A stretch of DNA of 64,000 nt, from NCBI RefSeq assembly GCF_003259175.1, contig NZ_QGOK01000016.1:62001-126000 (forward strand). The letters run 5' to 3'. Positions within the stretch are counted from its first letter, which is position 1; each line of letters opens with the position of its first letter. Below, piece by piece: positions 18,769-28,700 of the stretch. The notes under the pieces are model-generated. The model ran no database searches. It saw nothing but the letters and a program-made list of their open reading frames with translations, and was not told the origin of the DNA. The stretch is from Marinomonas shanghaiensis (lineage in GTDB: Bacteria; Pseudomonadota; Gammaproteobacteria; Pseudomonadales; Marinomonadaceae). Made by a program: the position numbers and the translations under genes.

Positions 18769-19899
18769 ATGATCTCTGATTCTGAAGCCATATCTTATGA
18801 GTTTGCGACTGGGCCAGACTTGTACGCACTCTGCCAAGAAGCCGCCAAAAAGCGTGATAACGCTTGGGGTAAACAACTTACGTACTCCAAAAAAGTCTTC
18901 ATACCTTTGACCAATATGTGTCGTGATACCTGCGGTTATTGCACCTTTGTACAATCGCCAGATTCACCTCACGCCAATTACATGACGCCAGAGCAAGTGC
19001 TAAAAACCGCGCACGAGGGCGCAGCACTCGATTGTAAAGAAGCCTTGTTTAGTTTGGGAGAGCGCCCCGAAGAACGTTATCAAAAAGCCCGTGATCTATT
19101 GGCTCATTTGGGTTATCGCAGCACCTTAGATTATCTGCATGATCAATGTGAAAGTGTCTTAACTCATACCAGCTTATTACCGCATGTTAACGCAGGCGCT
19201 TTGTCTTTTGACGAGCTGAAATGCTTGAAACCCGTCGCGGCTAGCATGGGTATGATGCTAGAAAATGTGTCAAATACGTTACTTAAGAAAGGCCAAGCTC
19301 ATTATGCTTGCCCAGATAAAACTCCCAAACGTCGACTCGACACCATAGAGCAAGCGGGTCGCCTTGATATTGCCTTTACCACAGGCATTCTGATTGGCAT
19401 TGGTGAAAGCTGGGCAGACCGAGTACACAGTCTTATCGCCATTCGTGATCGTCATTTGGCCTATGGACATATTCAAGAAGTCATTATTCAGAACTTTCGC
19501 GCCAAAGCAGGCACCGCGATGGCCGACTATCAAGAACCCAATTTAGACGACATGAAGCGTACCATCGCCGTTGCCCGTTTGATCTTGCCAGATGACATCA
19601 GCATACAAGCGCCGCCTAATTTGGAAGTCGAATACGGCTGTTACATCAATGCTGGCATCAACGATTGGGGCGGCATTTCGCCTTTGACCAAAGATTTTAT
19701 CAACCCAGAAAGAGCCTGGCCGCAAATAAGCAGTGTCGCGCAAGCTTGTGAAGGGTTGGGCTATTCGCTGGCAGAACGCTTGACCATTTATGACCGTTTC
19801 CAGCAGCAGGACAATAAATATCTAACCCCTAATTTAACGCAACGAGTCGCGTCGCTGGTTAGCCATGCAGCTCAAGTAAGTGGAGGAGTCATCGCATGA
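18769..19899 (+). CDS. cofG: CofG, FO synthase subunit 1
   Basis: 376 residues. A radical-SAM CxxxCxxC motif is seen in NMCRDTCGYCTF near residue 50, followed by the CofG-type SLGERPEERY and a later GILIGIGES and APPNLEVEYG. With CofH it joins tyrosine and 5-amino-6-ribitylamino-uracil into FO, the F420 chromophore. Start at 18769 with GGAG 5 bases before; GTG at 18763 is less likely. It overlaps cofH by 4 bases. Separate cofG and cofH subunits, and not an FbiC fusion, are seen. F420 genes are uncommon in gammaproteobacteria. Confidence 0.95.
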   Translation: MISDSEAISYEFATGPDLYALCQEAAKKRDNAWGKQLTYSKKVFIPLTNMCRDTCGYCTFVQSPDSPHANYMTPEQVLKTAHEGAALDCKEALFSLGERPEERYQKARDLLAHLGYRSTLDYLHDQCESVLTHTSLLPHVNAGALSFDELKCLKPVAASMGMMLENVSNTLLKKGQAHYACPDKTPKRRLDTIEQAGRLDIAFTTGILIGIGESWADRVHSLIAIRDRHLAYGHIQEVIIQNFRAKAGTAMADYQEPNLDDMKRTIAVARLILPDDISIQAPPNLEVEYGCYINAGINDWGGISPLTKDFINPERAWPQISSVAQACEGLGYSLAERLTIYDRFQQQDNKYLTPNLTQRVASLVSHAAQVSGGVIA

Positions 19900-21101
19900 A
19901 CCTATTTTCGTTAATGCCACACAATGCTCAAGTAAGCGACGCCGTTCGAACAATTTTGCATAAGTCTTTATTGGGCGAAGAGCTGAGCGTCGAAGACGCT
20001 TGTACTTTGTTTGCTACGCAAGGCGCAGAAGCGCAAGCGGTACTCGATACGGCTGACAGAGTGCGTGAAAAGCGCGTCGGGAATGTGGGCACCTTTGTGA
20101 TTACCCGCAATATCAACTTTACCAATGTGTGTTACATGGGGTGCCGATTTTGCAACTTCGCCAAAGAAAAAGGCGACAAAGAAGCGGAGTTTTTAACCGT
20201 TGAGCAAGTGGCTGATCGAGCCGAAGAAGCTTGGAATCGCGGCGCGACAGAAGTTTGTATTCAGGGCGGATTGCATCCCGATATTGGCCCTGATTATTAC
20301 CGTGAGTTGATTGTTGCGGTGAAAAAACGTGTGCCAGAGATTCATATTCACGCCTTTTCGCCATTTGAAATTTGGTATGGCTGCAAAAAAGGCCGCCTCG
20401 AACCAGAGGCGTTTTTGACCGAGTTAAAACATCTTGGCTTGGGTTCTATGCCGGGCACGGCGGCAGAGATTCTAGATACCGAAGTACGTAAACAACTGAC
20501 CAAAAATAAACTTACTACAGAAGAGTGGGTACGCATTATCAAAGCCGCCCATTCGGTTGGCGTGCCGACAACGTCGACCATTATGTACGGCCATGTAGAT
20601 CAGCCGATCCATTGGGCCAATCACCTTAAATTATTGCGCGATATTCAAAAGGAAACCGGTGGCTTTACTGAGTTTGTGCCGTTAGGTTTTATCCATTACG
20701 AAACTCGTTTATACAAGGACAGCCCAGACAAGGTTCGCCCTGGCCCAACGCAAGACGAGCATTTCAAAATGCACGCCATTGCTCGCCTGATGCTGCAAGG
20801 TCATATCGATAATATTCAAGCCTCATGGGTAAAAATGGGCCCCGATGTAGCCGCCAGAATGCTGCGTTCCGGTGCCAATGATTTGGGCGGCACCCTAATG
20901 AATGAAAGCATTTCCCGCGCGGCTGGGGCAACGCATGGTCAAGAAGTCTTCCCAGAAGACATGGTGGCCAATATTCACGCAGCGGGTTTGCATGCGGTAC
21001 AGCGCAGCACCAAATATGACATCGTAAAAGATTACCCAATAGCCGCCAATAGCATCAAAGCACCATTAGCGAACCGCATTGCGATTCAAGGGGTTGCGTG
21101 A
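19896..21101 (+). CDS. cofH: CofH, FO synthase subunit 2
   Basis: 401 residues. The radical-SAM cluster motif is CYMGCRFCNFAKEKG near residue 80, with VCIQGGLHPDIGPDYYRELI, TSTIMYGHVDQP and ASWVKMGPDVAARML, all typical of CofH. It transfers the tyrosine-derived fragment to 5-amino-6-ribitylamino-uracil, which comes from riboflavin synthesis. ATGA overlap with cofG upstream and TGATG overlap with cofD downstream point to one coupled operon. Confidence 0.95.
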   Translation: MNLFSLMPHNAQVSDAVRTILHKSLLGEELSVEDACTLFATQGAEAQAVLDTADRVREKRVGNVGTFVITRNINFTNVCYMGCRFCNFAKEKGDKEAEFLTVEQVADRAEEAWNRGATEVCIQGGLHPDIGPDYYRELIVAVKKRVPEIHIHAFSPFEIWYGCKKGRLEPEAFLTELKHLGLGSMPGTAAEILDTEVRKQLTKNKLTTEEWVRIIKAAHSVGVPTTSTIMYGHVDQPIHWANHLKLLRDIQKETGGFTEFVPLGFIHYETRLYKDSPDKVRPGPTQDEHFKMHAIARLMLQGHIDNIQASWVKMGPDVAARMLRSGANDLGGTLMNESISRAAGATHGQEVFPEDMVANIHAAGLHAVQRSTKYDIVKDYPIAANSIKAPLANRIAIQGVA

Positions 21102-22060
21102 TGTCAGACTTGAAAATTACCTTATTGGCGGGTGGTGTAGGTGGTGCGAAAGCCGCCGAAGGTTTGGCAAAAAGTCCATACGCCAGCTCGACCAAGATCA
21201 TTGGCAACATTGCTGACGACGATGAATTTCACGGTCTTTGGGTCTCGCCAGATATCGATACGCTGATTTATTCCTTGGGCGATCAGATCGACCGTCAGCA
21301 AGGTTGGGGACGTCAAAACGAAACGCATCAAGTACTCACCGAGCTAAAAGCCTTAGGGCAAGACACTTGGATGACTCTGGGGGATTTGGATCTCGCCACG
21401 CATATTTACCGAACGAATTTAAAGCACCAAGGCGTCAGCGCCAGTGAAATAACAGAACGCTTGGCAAAACGTCATGGCGTCAGCATACCTATCCTGTTGC
21501 CCACCAACGATGTAGTGCAAACCCGAGTGAAAACACCACAGGGTTGGTTGTCATTCCAAGAGTTTTTTGTGCGTGAACATTGTCAGTCTGACGTGCTGGA
21601 TATCGAGTATCAAGGCATCGCAAAAGCCAAACCAACGCTTCAAGCCTTAGAGCAAATTGCCAGTAGCGACCTGATTATAATCGCGCCGAGTAATCCGATT
21701 GTTAGCATTGGAGCGATTCTCGCCGTACCGGACATTCAGCAAGCGGTGGAAAAAAGCGGTGCTTATATTATTGCCATTTCACCTTTAATTGGTGGAAAAA
21801 CAGTAAAAGGCCCAGCGGATAAAATGCTTGAAAATGCGGGCAAAAGCGTTGATTCAAAAGGCATCTATGACTGTTACAGCACATTCTTACAGGCCATTGT
21901 GATTGACGATCTTGATCAGCAAGACGCCGCGTGGTTGCAAGCGCAAGGTCTGGATGTATTAGTCACACCAACCTTAATGAAAACCCCTGAGGAGAAAACG
22001 GCGTTACTCACGAAAGTGGTCGAGTTTGCTTTGTCTCATCAAAAGCAGAGGGCGGCCTAA
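21101..22060 (+). CDS. cofD: CofD, phospholactate (or analogue) transferase
   Basis: 319 residues. The glycine-rich start KITLLAGGVGGAKAAEGLA and the DDDEFHGLWVSPDIDTLIY motif are characteristic of CofD, as are SNPIVSIGAIL and SPLIGGKTVKGPADKM. It transfers a phospho-acid from a guanylylated donor to FO, giving F420-0 or its dehydro or glycero analogue. The start codon overlaps the cofH stop, and its own stop overlaps the cofC start (TAATG). Confidence 0.93.
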   Translation: MSDLKITLLAGGVGGAKAAEGLAKSPYASSTKIIGNIADDDEFHGLWVSPDIDTLIYSLGDQIDRQQGWGRQNETHQVLTELKALGQDTWMTLGDLDLATHIYRTNLKHQGVSASEITERLAKRHGVSIPILLPTNDVVQTRVKTPQGWLSFQEFFVREHCQSDVLDIEYQGIAKAKPTLQALEQIASSDLIIIAPSNPIVSIGAILAVPDIQQAVEKSGAYIIAISPLIGGKTVKGPADKMLENAGKSVDSKGIYDCYSTFLQAIVIDDLDQQDAAWLQAQGLDVLVTPTLMKTPEEKTALLTKVVEFALSHQKQRAA

Positions 22061-22776
22061 TGACTTCTTTTTTAAAAACATCATCTTCAATGGTTCCTTT
22101 TTTCGTGGACAAGCTTTGTGTGGTGATTCCGATGAAAGCGCCTAAACGTTCCAAACAAAGATTGGTTGGTAGCTTGTCGGATGCAGCTCGTGAAAGTTTG
22201 TCTCTCACGCTGTTTGAAAACACCCTAGCGTTTTTTCAGCGTCACTTTCCCATGTTAGACGTGCTGGTGGTCAGCGAGTCTCTTGATGTGTTGGCGATTG
22301 CTCAGACTTATGAAGCCAACACCTTATTTGATGATGGGGAAAACGGCTTAAACGGCGCGTTGGATTTTGCCTGTGATTGGGTAAAACAGACGGGTTACGA
22401 CAGCATGCTGATTGTCCCGAGTGATATTGCCATGCTCGATCCTGCGGAATTTGTCGCGCTGATGTCGGCCGCAAAAGACGCCAGTGTGGTGATTGCGGTT
22501 GCCAAAGATGGCGGCACCAATGCCTTACTGACATCACCACCGGATGCCATTCAATTTGAATACGGCTGTGATTCTGCCGCGGTTCACCAAGCCAACGCCC
22601 TGAATAACCGACTGGCTTGTCGCAGTCTTCATCTTAGCAATCTTGCCTTGGATATTGATCAGAGCGAAGACCTGCAAGTCGCCGTGATCCGTCAACCTGA
22701 GCGCTTTAAAGCATGGCGCAGCACGGGTTCGTCATTGATGAAGAAGACGTTCGTTAAGGAACACCACTATGCCTGA
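22060..22776 (+). CDS. cofC: CofC, phospho-acid guanylyltransferase
   Basis: 238 residues. After about 20 extra N-terminal residues comes the nucleotidyltransferase signature VVIPMKAPKRSKQRL, then LIVPSDIAMLDPAEF (the metal-binding Asp) and VIAVAKDGGTNALL, the CofC pattern. It activates 2-phospho-L-lactate, phosphoenolpyruvate or 3-phosphoglycerate with GTP for CofD. Sequence alone does not tell me which. It overlaps cofE by 8 bases. Confidence 0.9.
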   Translation: MTSFLKTSSSMVPFFVDKLCVVIPMKAPKRSKQRLVGSLSDAARESLSLTLFENTLAFFQRHFPMLDVLVVSESLDVLAIAQTYEANTLFDDGENGLNGALDFACDWVKQTGYDSMLIVPSDIAMLDPAEFVALMSAAKDASVVIAVAKDGGTNALLTSPPDAIQFEYGCDSAAVHQANALNNRLACRSLHLSNLALDIDQSEDLQVAVIRQPERFKAWRSTGSSLMKKTFVKEHHYA

Positions 22777-23542
22777 TTCTATGAGCATGTTTCGTCTAAT
22801 GGGCTTACCGAACTTTCGAGAAGGCGATGATTTGGCGCAAATCATTATTGATACCTTAAGTGCTCAAAATCAAACCTTGTTGGCGGGAGATATTCTGGTC
22901 ATCGCGCAAAAAGTGGTGTCGAAAAGCGAAGGTGCGTTCGCCTATTTAGATGACATTACCCCTAGTGAAGAGGCGATAGAGTTGGCGAAAACCGTCAATA
23001 AAGACCCGCGTAAAGTCGAGGTGATTCTCTCTCAATCAAGCCGAATTGTGCGAGCGATGAAACGGCCTGAACAAGAAGAGGGCGTGCTGATTGCCGAGCA
23101 TAAAAATGGCTATATCTGCGCCAATGCGGCGGTGGATGAATCGAATGCCGATCATCCCGGACAACTGATTTTATTGCCTGAAGACCCAGACAAAAGTGCG
23201 CGATTACTGTGTCACAAATTAGAGGCGCATTTTGGCTGTGATTTGGGCGTGGTGATCAGCGACACCTTTGGTCGTCCGTGGCGGCTGGGGCAAACCAACG
23301 TGGCGATTGGCTTGGCGAATGTGCCGGGTGTGGTTCACATGTTGGGTGAGCTGGATGCGTTTGGACGACCGTTGAGTGTCACTGTGCCGGCCTTTGCCGA
23401 TGAAGTTGCGGCGGCGTCTGGGTTGTTAATGGAGAAAAGGGCTAAATCGCCAGTGATTATTTTTCGTGGCCTATCTTGGCCAAAAACCGACAGTTCGAGC
23501 CGAGACCTGATTCGTGCTCACAACGAGGATCTTTTTCGATGA
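22769..23542 (+). CDS. cofE: CofE, F420-0:gamma-glutamyl ligase
   Basis: 257 residues. Visible motifs are [38 protein letters not shown] (GTP and metal-binding region) and [11 protein letters not shown]. CofE adds glutamates to F420-0. Only the ligase domain is present; the C-terminal nitroreductase-like domain of actinobacterial FbiB, which reduces dehydro-F420, is absent. AAGGAA precedes the start. It overlaps npdG by 4 bases. Confidence 0.93.
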   Translation: MPDSMSMFRLMGLPNFREGDDLAQIIIDTLSAQNQTLLAGDILVIAQKVVSKSEGAFAYLDDITPSEEAIELAKTVNKDPRKVEVILSQSSRIVRAMKRPEQEEGVLIAEHKNGYICANAAVDESNADHPGQLILLPEDPDKSARLLCHKLEAHFGCDLGVVISDTFGRPWRLGQTNVAIGLANVPGVVHMLGELDAFGRPLSVTVPAFADEVAAASGLLMEKRAKSPVIIFRGLSWPKTDSSSRDLIRAHNEDLFR

Positions 23543-24234
23543 AAAATGAAGTAAGCAATAAAGTCGCCATCATTGGCGGAACCGGTCCGCAAGGGAAAGG
23601 GCTGGCCTTGCGTTTGGCGTTGGCTGGTATCAGCGTGGTATTGGGTTCTCGTGATCCCGCCAAGGCAGCAGAAACCGCGCAGCAGCTTGTCACTAAGTTG
23701 GCGGAACTGGATTGCAAAGCTGACATTACGGGATTGTCGATGGAAGACGCCACCAAAGCCGCAGACGACTTGGTGATTTTATCGGTGCCTTACAGTGGAC
23801 ATGACGACACCTTAACTGCCTTAGCGCCATTGCTGGTTAGCAAAACCTTGGTCGACATTGTTGTGCCATTGGCGCCAGGTAATCCAAAAGTCGTGGTGAT
23901 GCCAGAGGCAGGTTCGGTAACGGAATCGGCGCAGTTGTTATTGGGCGACGACATTCCTGTGGTGGGCGCCTTACATAACGTCTCTGCAGTGACTTTGAAT
24001 GACTTATCGCGTGCCATCAACTGCGACATCTTGGTGTGCGGCAATGACCTTGAAGCGAAAAAACGCGTTATGGATTTGATCGAAAAAATGGGCACCAAAG
24101 CCTACAACGCAGGCTTGGCAGACAGTGCTCGCTGCGTAGAAGCGCTAACGCCGATTTTGATTCGATTGAACATGTCGAAAGATGTGCCGTTTAGTCATGC
24201 GGGGGTGCGTATCTGCCCACCAGATGGACACTAG
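23539..24234 (+). CDS. npdG: NADPH-dependent F420 reductase
   Basis: 231 residues. The N-terminus is a Rossmann NADP site, [20 protein letters not shown], with GSRDPAKA after the second strand, where the Arg favours NADP(H). [22 protein letters not shown] and a late [13 protein letters not shown] are typical of NpdG/Fno. It moves hydride between NADPH and F420. Being the last gene of the tight cof operon, it would keep the F420H2 pool charged for the oxidoreductase downstream. Start at 23539, overlapping cofE by 4 bases. Confidence 0.93.
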   Translation: MKNEVSNKVAIIGGTGPQGKGLALRLALAGISVVLGSRDPAKAAETAQQLVTKLAELDCKADITGLSMEDATKAADDLVILSVPYSGHDDTLTALAPLLVSKTLVDIVVPLAPGNPKVVVMPEAGSVTESAQLLLGDDIPVVGALHNVSAVTLNDLSRAINCDILVCGNDLEAKKRVMDLIEKMGTKAYNAGLADSARCVEALTPILIRLNMSKDVPFSHAGVRICPPDGH

Positions 24235-24331
24235 TTTATGGCTACTGTGGTCAGTGCATCGCGGAAAGTTATTTAGAACAGATTTAATTTTTAAAAATAT
24301 TAAAAAAGCATAATCACAAGAGGAACACATT

Positions 24332-25336
24332 ATGGAATTCGGTATTACGTTTAAAGGCTTCGTCAGCCCAGATCGCGCACGAAATCTTGTTCGTCAGGCG
24401 GAAGCGGCGGGTTTCACTTATTGCTGGTTTTACGATTCACATATCCTGTGGCGTGAGTCGTTTGTCGCCATGGCGATGTGTATGGAACACACTAAAACCA
24501 TGCGATTTGGCCCTTGTGTGACCAACCCAAATATTCGTGACTGGTCTTTGTCGGCTAGCTTATACGCCAGCTTGGCGCATCAAAGTAATGGCCGTTTCGA
24601 CATCGGTCTTGGTCGTGGTGATTCTTCCATGCGAGTAATGGGCAAAAAACCTGCGACCTTGGCGCGTCTTGCGGAATTTACCATCAAGGTAAAAGCCATG
24701 GTGCGTGGTGAAGAAGTGGAATACGGCGAATGCCCAGAACCGGTTAAATTGCCCTGGGCGACAGGTTATGAATTGCCTGTGTGGATTGGCGCGTATGGCC
24801 CGAAAGCCTTGGCTACCGCTGGTGAAGTTGGTGATGGTTTGATTTTACAAATTGGTGATCCAGATTTGGTAAAATGGTTTAAGGATCAAGCTATTAACGC
24901 TGGAGTGGAGGCAGGTCGTGATATGTCCAACTTCAAAATTCAAGCGGCCGCGCCAGCGTATTTTGGTGACATGGATTATTGTATCGAACACACCAAATGG
25001 TTCCCTGCCATGGTCGGCAACCATGTAGCAGACATCGTTGAGCAATATGGCAGTGATTCAGGTTTAGTGCCAAAAAGCTTAACCGATTACATCGAAAAAC
25101 GTCGCGGTTATGATTATTCAAAACACGGCCAAAGCGACAACCCATATCTCGATTTTATCACCGAAGATATCGTCAAAAGCTTCTGTGTATTGGGAAGCGT
25201 CGAAGACCATATCGCCAAGATCAAAGACCTAGAAACAGCGGGAACCACGCAATTCAACATCTACCTAGACAGCGGCGACGAAGAAGAAATCATCGCCAAA
25301 TACGGCAGAGACATTATCCCAGTGTTTAATGGCTAA
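24332..25336 (+). CDS. F420-dependent LLM-class oxidoreductase
   Basis: 334 residues of the luciferase-like (TIM barrel) family. The N-terminus MEFGITFKGFVSPDRARNLV and the motifs WFYDSHILW, RFGPCVTNPNIRDWS, FDIGLGRGDSSMRVMG and LPVWIGAYGPKAL resemble the F420 group near Mer (from memory, the TIGR03842/CPS_4043 family). The substrate of that family is not established. It follows npdG by 97 bases with AGAGGAAC as ribosome site. As the only F420-using candidate beside pyrimidine genes that lack PreTA, it could be an F420H2-dependent uracil or dihydropyrimidine oxidoreductase. That role is inference. Confidence 0.85.
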   Translation: MEFGITFKGFVSPDRARNLVRQAEAAGFTYCWFYDSHILWRESFVAMAMCMEHTKTMRFGPCVTNPNIRDWSLSASLYASLAHQSNGRFDIGLGRGDSSMRVMGKKPATLARLAEFTIKVKAMVRGEEVEYGECPEPVKLPWATGYELPVWIGAYGPKALATAGEVGDGLILQIGDPDLVKWFKDQAINAGVEAGRDMSNFKIQAAAPAYFGDMDYCIEHTKWFPAMVGNHVADIVEQYGSDSGLVPKSLTDYIEKRRGYDYSKHGQSDNPYLDFITEDIVKSFCVLGSVEDHIAKIKDLETAGTTQFNIYLDSGDEEEIIAKYGRDIIPVFNG

Positions 25337-25351
25337 GCTGCTGTAATCATA

Positions 25352-25410
25352 GAGCGAATAACATTCCTTCCTCGAAACTACCGCCTCCCTCGTCGGAATG
25401 TTATTTGCTC
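25352..25410. repeat. Palindromic repeat, copy 1
   Basis: GAGCGAATAACATTCC (25352-25367) and GGAATGTTATTTGCTC (25395-25410) are inverted arms with 15 of 16 matches around a 27-base centre. A second copy lies at 25524-25573. It sits just after the LLM gene and could act as its terminator or be a miniature mobile repeat. Confidence 0.7.
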
Positions 25411-25444
25411 ATGATGTTCGAGTTATTGGCGATGCGTCTCTGTT

Positions 25445-25493
25445 CCTTCCCCTTTTGTCTTTCAAGGGGAAGGCTAGGATGGGGTTGTTCTTG
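25445..25493. repeat. Hairpin plus short dispersed repeat, copy 2
   Basis: CCTTCCCCTT and AAGGGGAAGG form a perfect 10-bp stem with a 9-base loop. The right arm and the following CTAGGATGGGGTTGTT match the copy at 13236-13265. Confidence 0.6.
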
Positions 25494-25523
25494 TTACTCG
25501 AACTGCGTTGATTCCCACCGACC

Positions 25524-25573
25524 GAATAACATTCCTCCTCGAAACTACCGCCTACCTCGTCGGAATGTTATTC
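25524..25573. repeat. Palindromic repeat, copy 2
   Basis: GAATAACATTCC and GGAATGTTATTC are perfect 12-bp arms. The centre differs from copy 1 by one missing base and one substitution. From here to 25781 I see no gene, only AT-rich sequence, and a thrice-repeated GCGCCAA just before the next gene (about 25715-25735). Confidence 0.7.
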
Positions 25574-25781
25574 ACTCGAGTGTTTGGGTTGCTGGTGGCG
25601 GGCTATTCTTGTTTCCATCTACATCATTCAAAAACTAACTTCACGTTGTTTTTTTGTGGTGGTAAATGGAAAAGCGTCTTAGTATCAAAAGAATTAATCA
25701 GGACTTCTAGTTAAGCGCCAAGCGCCAAGCGCCAGAAGTTAGGAAGTCATCTAATCGTATTGCGGAGGGAGTCGTTAAGTT

Positions 25782-28700
25782 ATGAAGATAACAGCAAATC
25801 AAATTGAGGCGTGGGGTGATACTCGCGATGCTCAAGCTGAACTTCCACGTCTGATTCGTAAACTTATTTCGTCAACGAATCAGCTGACAGCGTTAGCTAT
25901 GCCTGCGGGAGATTCAATATATCGGCCAGGCTGGGATGGAAAAGTTACATCAAGCAGTGCTAGTGTTTGGGTTCCTGAGGGCGACTCAGTTTGGGAAATT
26001 GGTTGTAATTCTGGTATCACTTCAAAAGCGAATGATGATTTCAATAAGCGCGTAGAGCAACTACCAAAATTAGAAAGAGAAAATACACACTATGTTTTTG
26101 TTTCTCCTAGACGGTGGCATAAGAAGGAGATATGGCAACAAGAAAAAACATCTCTAGGCGAATGGCAAACAGTATCAGTGATTGATGCGGATGATATAGA
26201 AACTTGGCTTGAGAATACTCCCAGCGTTGCTATCGAATTCGCTGAAATATTGGGTCTAACTGGATTTGGCATTACATCATTAAGTAAATTTTGGGTATCT
26301 TGGAGTAAAGCTTCTAGTCCACCCATATCCAGACAAGCTATTACGTCTGAAAGACAACCTGCAATCGAAAAACTAAAAGAATTAATAGAACATCAAAAGC
26401 CACTTATTGTAGTTGAGGCGGATAGCCGAGAAGAAGCAATTGCTTTTTGTTGTTCAGTTTTAAGTGATCATCCAATCCAGAGTAATGCGGCATGTGTCAC
26501 CGAAGATGAAGGTTGGCGCTTTGTTGACCGCAATCCCAATATTAAATTATGTATTTCTGATACTTATGGCTCAAAATATGCTCCTAGCTCAAGGGAAGGG
26601 ATGACAGTTATCCAACCAGTTTGTCATGGTGATCCGCACACCCCTTTTGAAAATGCTGCTAACAGAATCGTGGTGACTAGACTGAAGCCTGATGACTTTA
26701 AAAAAGCACTGATTGAACTAGGAGAAGAGGAGAGTGATGCTAGGAGATTAACGTCTTCTACAGGCCGATCTTGGTCTGTATATAGAAGGATTAAAGCTAA
26801 TAACCCAGCAATTAAGACTCCCGGCTGGATAGAAAAAAATGATAGTGATTGCTTAGCGATACTTATGTTAATTGGAGCATGGAGCTCTGACAAAAAAGGC
26901 GATGTAGCATTTATTGAAGCACTTACTAATAAGCCTTATTGTATTATCGAAAATGCTTTAGCGAAGTTAGTGAATATAGATGACTCTCCCGTTTTAAATA
27001 TAAGTAATATATGGAAAGCTAAATCCCCGATAGAATTATTGTATTTAATTACCCCGACTATTCCTTCGTCTTTATTTTGTCAGTTTTTTATACTTTGTAA
27101 GTCAATATTAGAACTAGATGATCCTCAGCTGGAACTGCCGGAAGAGCAGAGGTTCATGGCAGCTATTTATAAAAAAGTACGAAATGAATCAGGGGTAATA
27201 ATTGAATCAATATTGGATTCTCTAAGTAGGTTAAAGGTATTTGGTGAGAATTCAGGTTCTTCGAATAGTCGAGAGATTAGTCGCGGTATTGATGATTTAG
27301 TAAGAGAATTATTATTTGATGTCGATGAAAGCCGTTGGATGTCTCTTTCAAGTTACCTGCCTCGTTTGGCAGAGGCATCACCTGACGTTTACCTTGATTG
27401 TTTAGAAAAGAGCTTACGTCGTCCAGACAAATCTGTCACAGCATTGATAACAAATACAACCAGTTCTGGAGCAATGGGCCAGTGTTGGTACAGCGGGCTA
27501 TTGTGGTCTCTTGAAGTAATTGCTTGGAATGCCAGTAAATTACCTAGAGTCACTTATATATTAATAGAGCTTAATAAAATACCTAAGCAATCAAACTGGT
27601 CAAATTCTCCATTTTCTACATTGCAGTCTTTTTATAGAGCTGTGTCAGCAGCAACATTAGCAATTCCAGAACAAAAAATAGAAATACTGGAGCAAGTTAT
27701 TCGCAAGTATCCTGATTTTTCATGGACGTTTCTACTTTCTTTGGTTCCAAGTCCATTGGGTGGTTTTTGGATGCAGAATGCTAAACCAAAATGGCGAGAG
27801 GATGATGCTGGAAGTGATTCGGAAAAAGGAACTTATTACCCTCATTACTTATCTTGGATAGGAGAGACAATTCTCAAGTTAGCAGTTGGAAAGCCCAAAC
27901 GAATAGCCAAGCTACTGAAAAATTATTTTGCATTTGAGGGTGAGTTCAAGCAGAGATTAATTAGTTTAGTGAGGAGTGTTGCTGATTTTGACGATTTAGA
28001 TAAAGAAATAACCCTTATGGAATTGAGATCGCTCTTGAATCTTCAGCAAAGAAAAAAAGTTAATGATGAAATTGATGAAGGCTTCCAAGAATTGGAGAAA
28101 ATATATTTTTCGAATCAACCTGAGGACTTGTTTATTCGCTATCGTTGGTTATTTGGTTTAGGGGGGCATTTACCGGAAGGAGATAGAAGGGATTTTCGTG
28201 CTATGGAGGAGTTGCTCTCTCAACGTAGAATTGAGGCCATTAAGCATATTGTATTTGAACGCGGTGTTTCAGGTATTAAAGAGTTTCGAACTCTAGTCAA
28301 TGAACAGCATTTATTAGGTTTTCATTTAGTAAAATGCGACCTTGGTTTAACAGAAGAAGCATTAGTTCAATTGTTAATAGAACAGTTCTTGGAAGAAGGA
28401 GCTAAGTATAAAGATGCATTTGTATCAGGCATCATAAACGCAGTGGAAAATGAAAATTTAGTAAGGCTTTTGGCTATACTAGAAGAAAAAATAGCAGATT
28501 TTGGTTTGAATATTGATCAACAAGTATCTCTTTTCACATGTTTGCGGCCAATCAAACAGACATTTGAACTTGTTGATAGGCAGAATCGTGAGGTGCAGGA
28601 TAGCTACTGGCGTAAGGTGCAATTTAAATTTGGTATAAGTGATGATGTATTTGAGTTGATTTTATTGAAATATATTGAAAATCATCGTTATATTTCTGCA

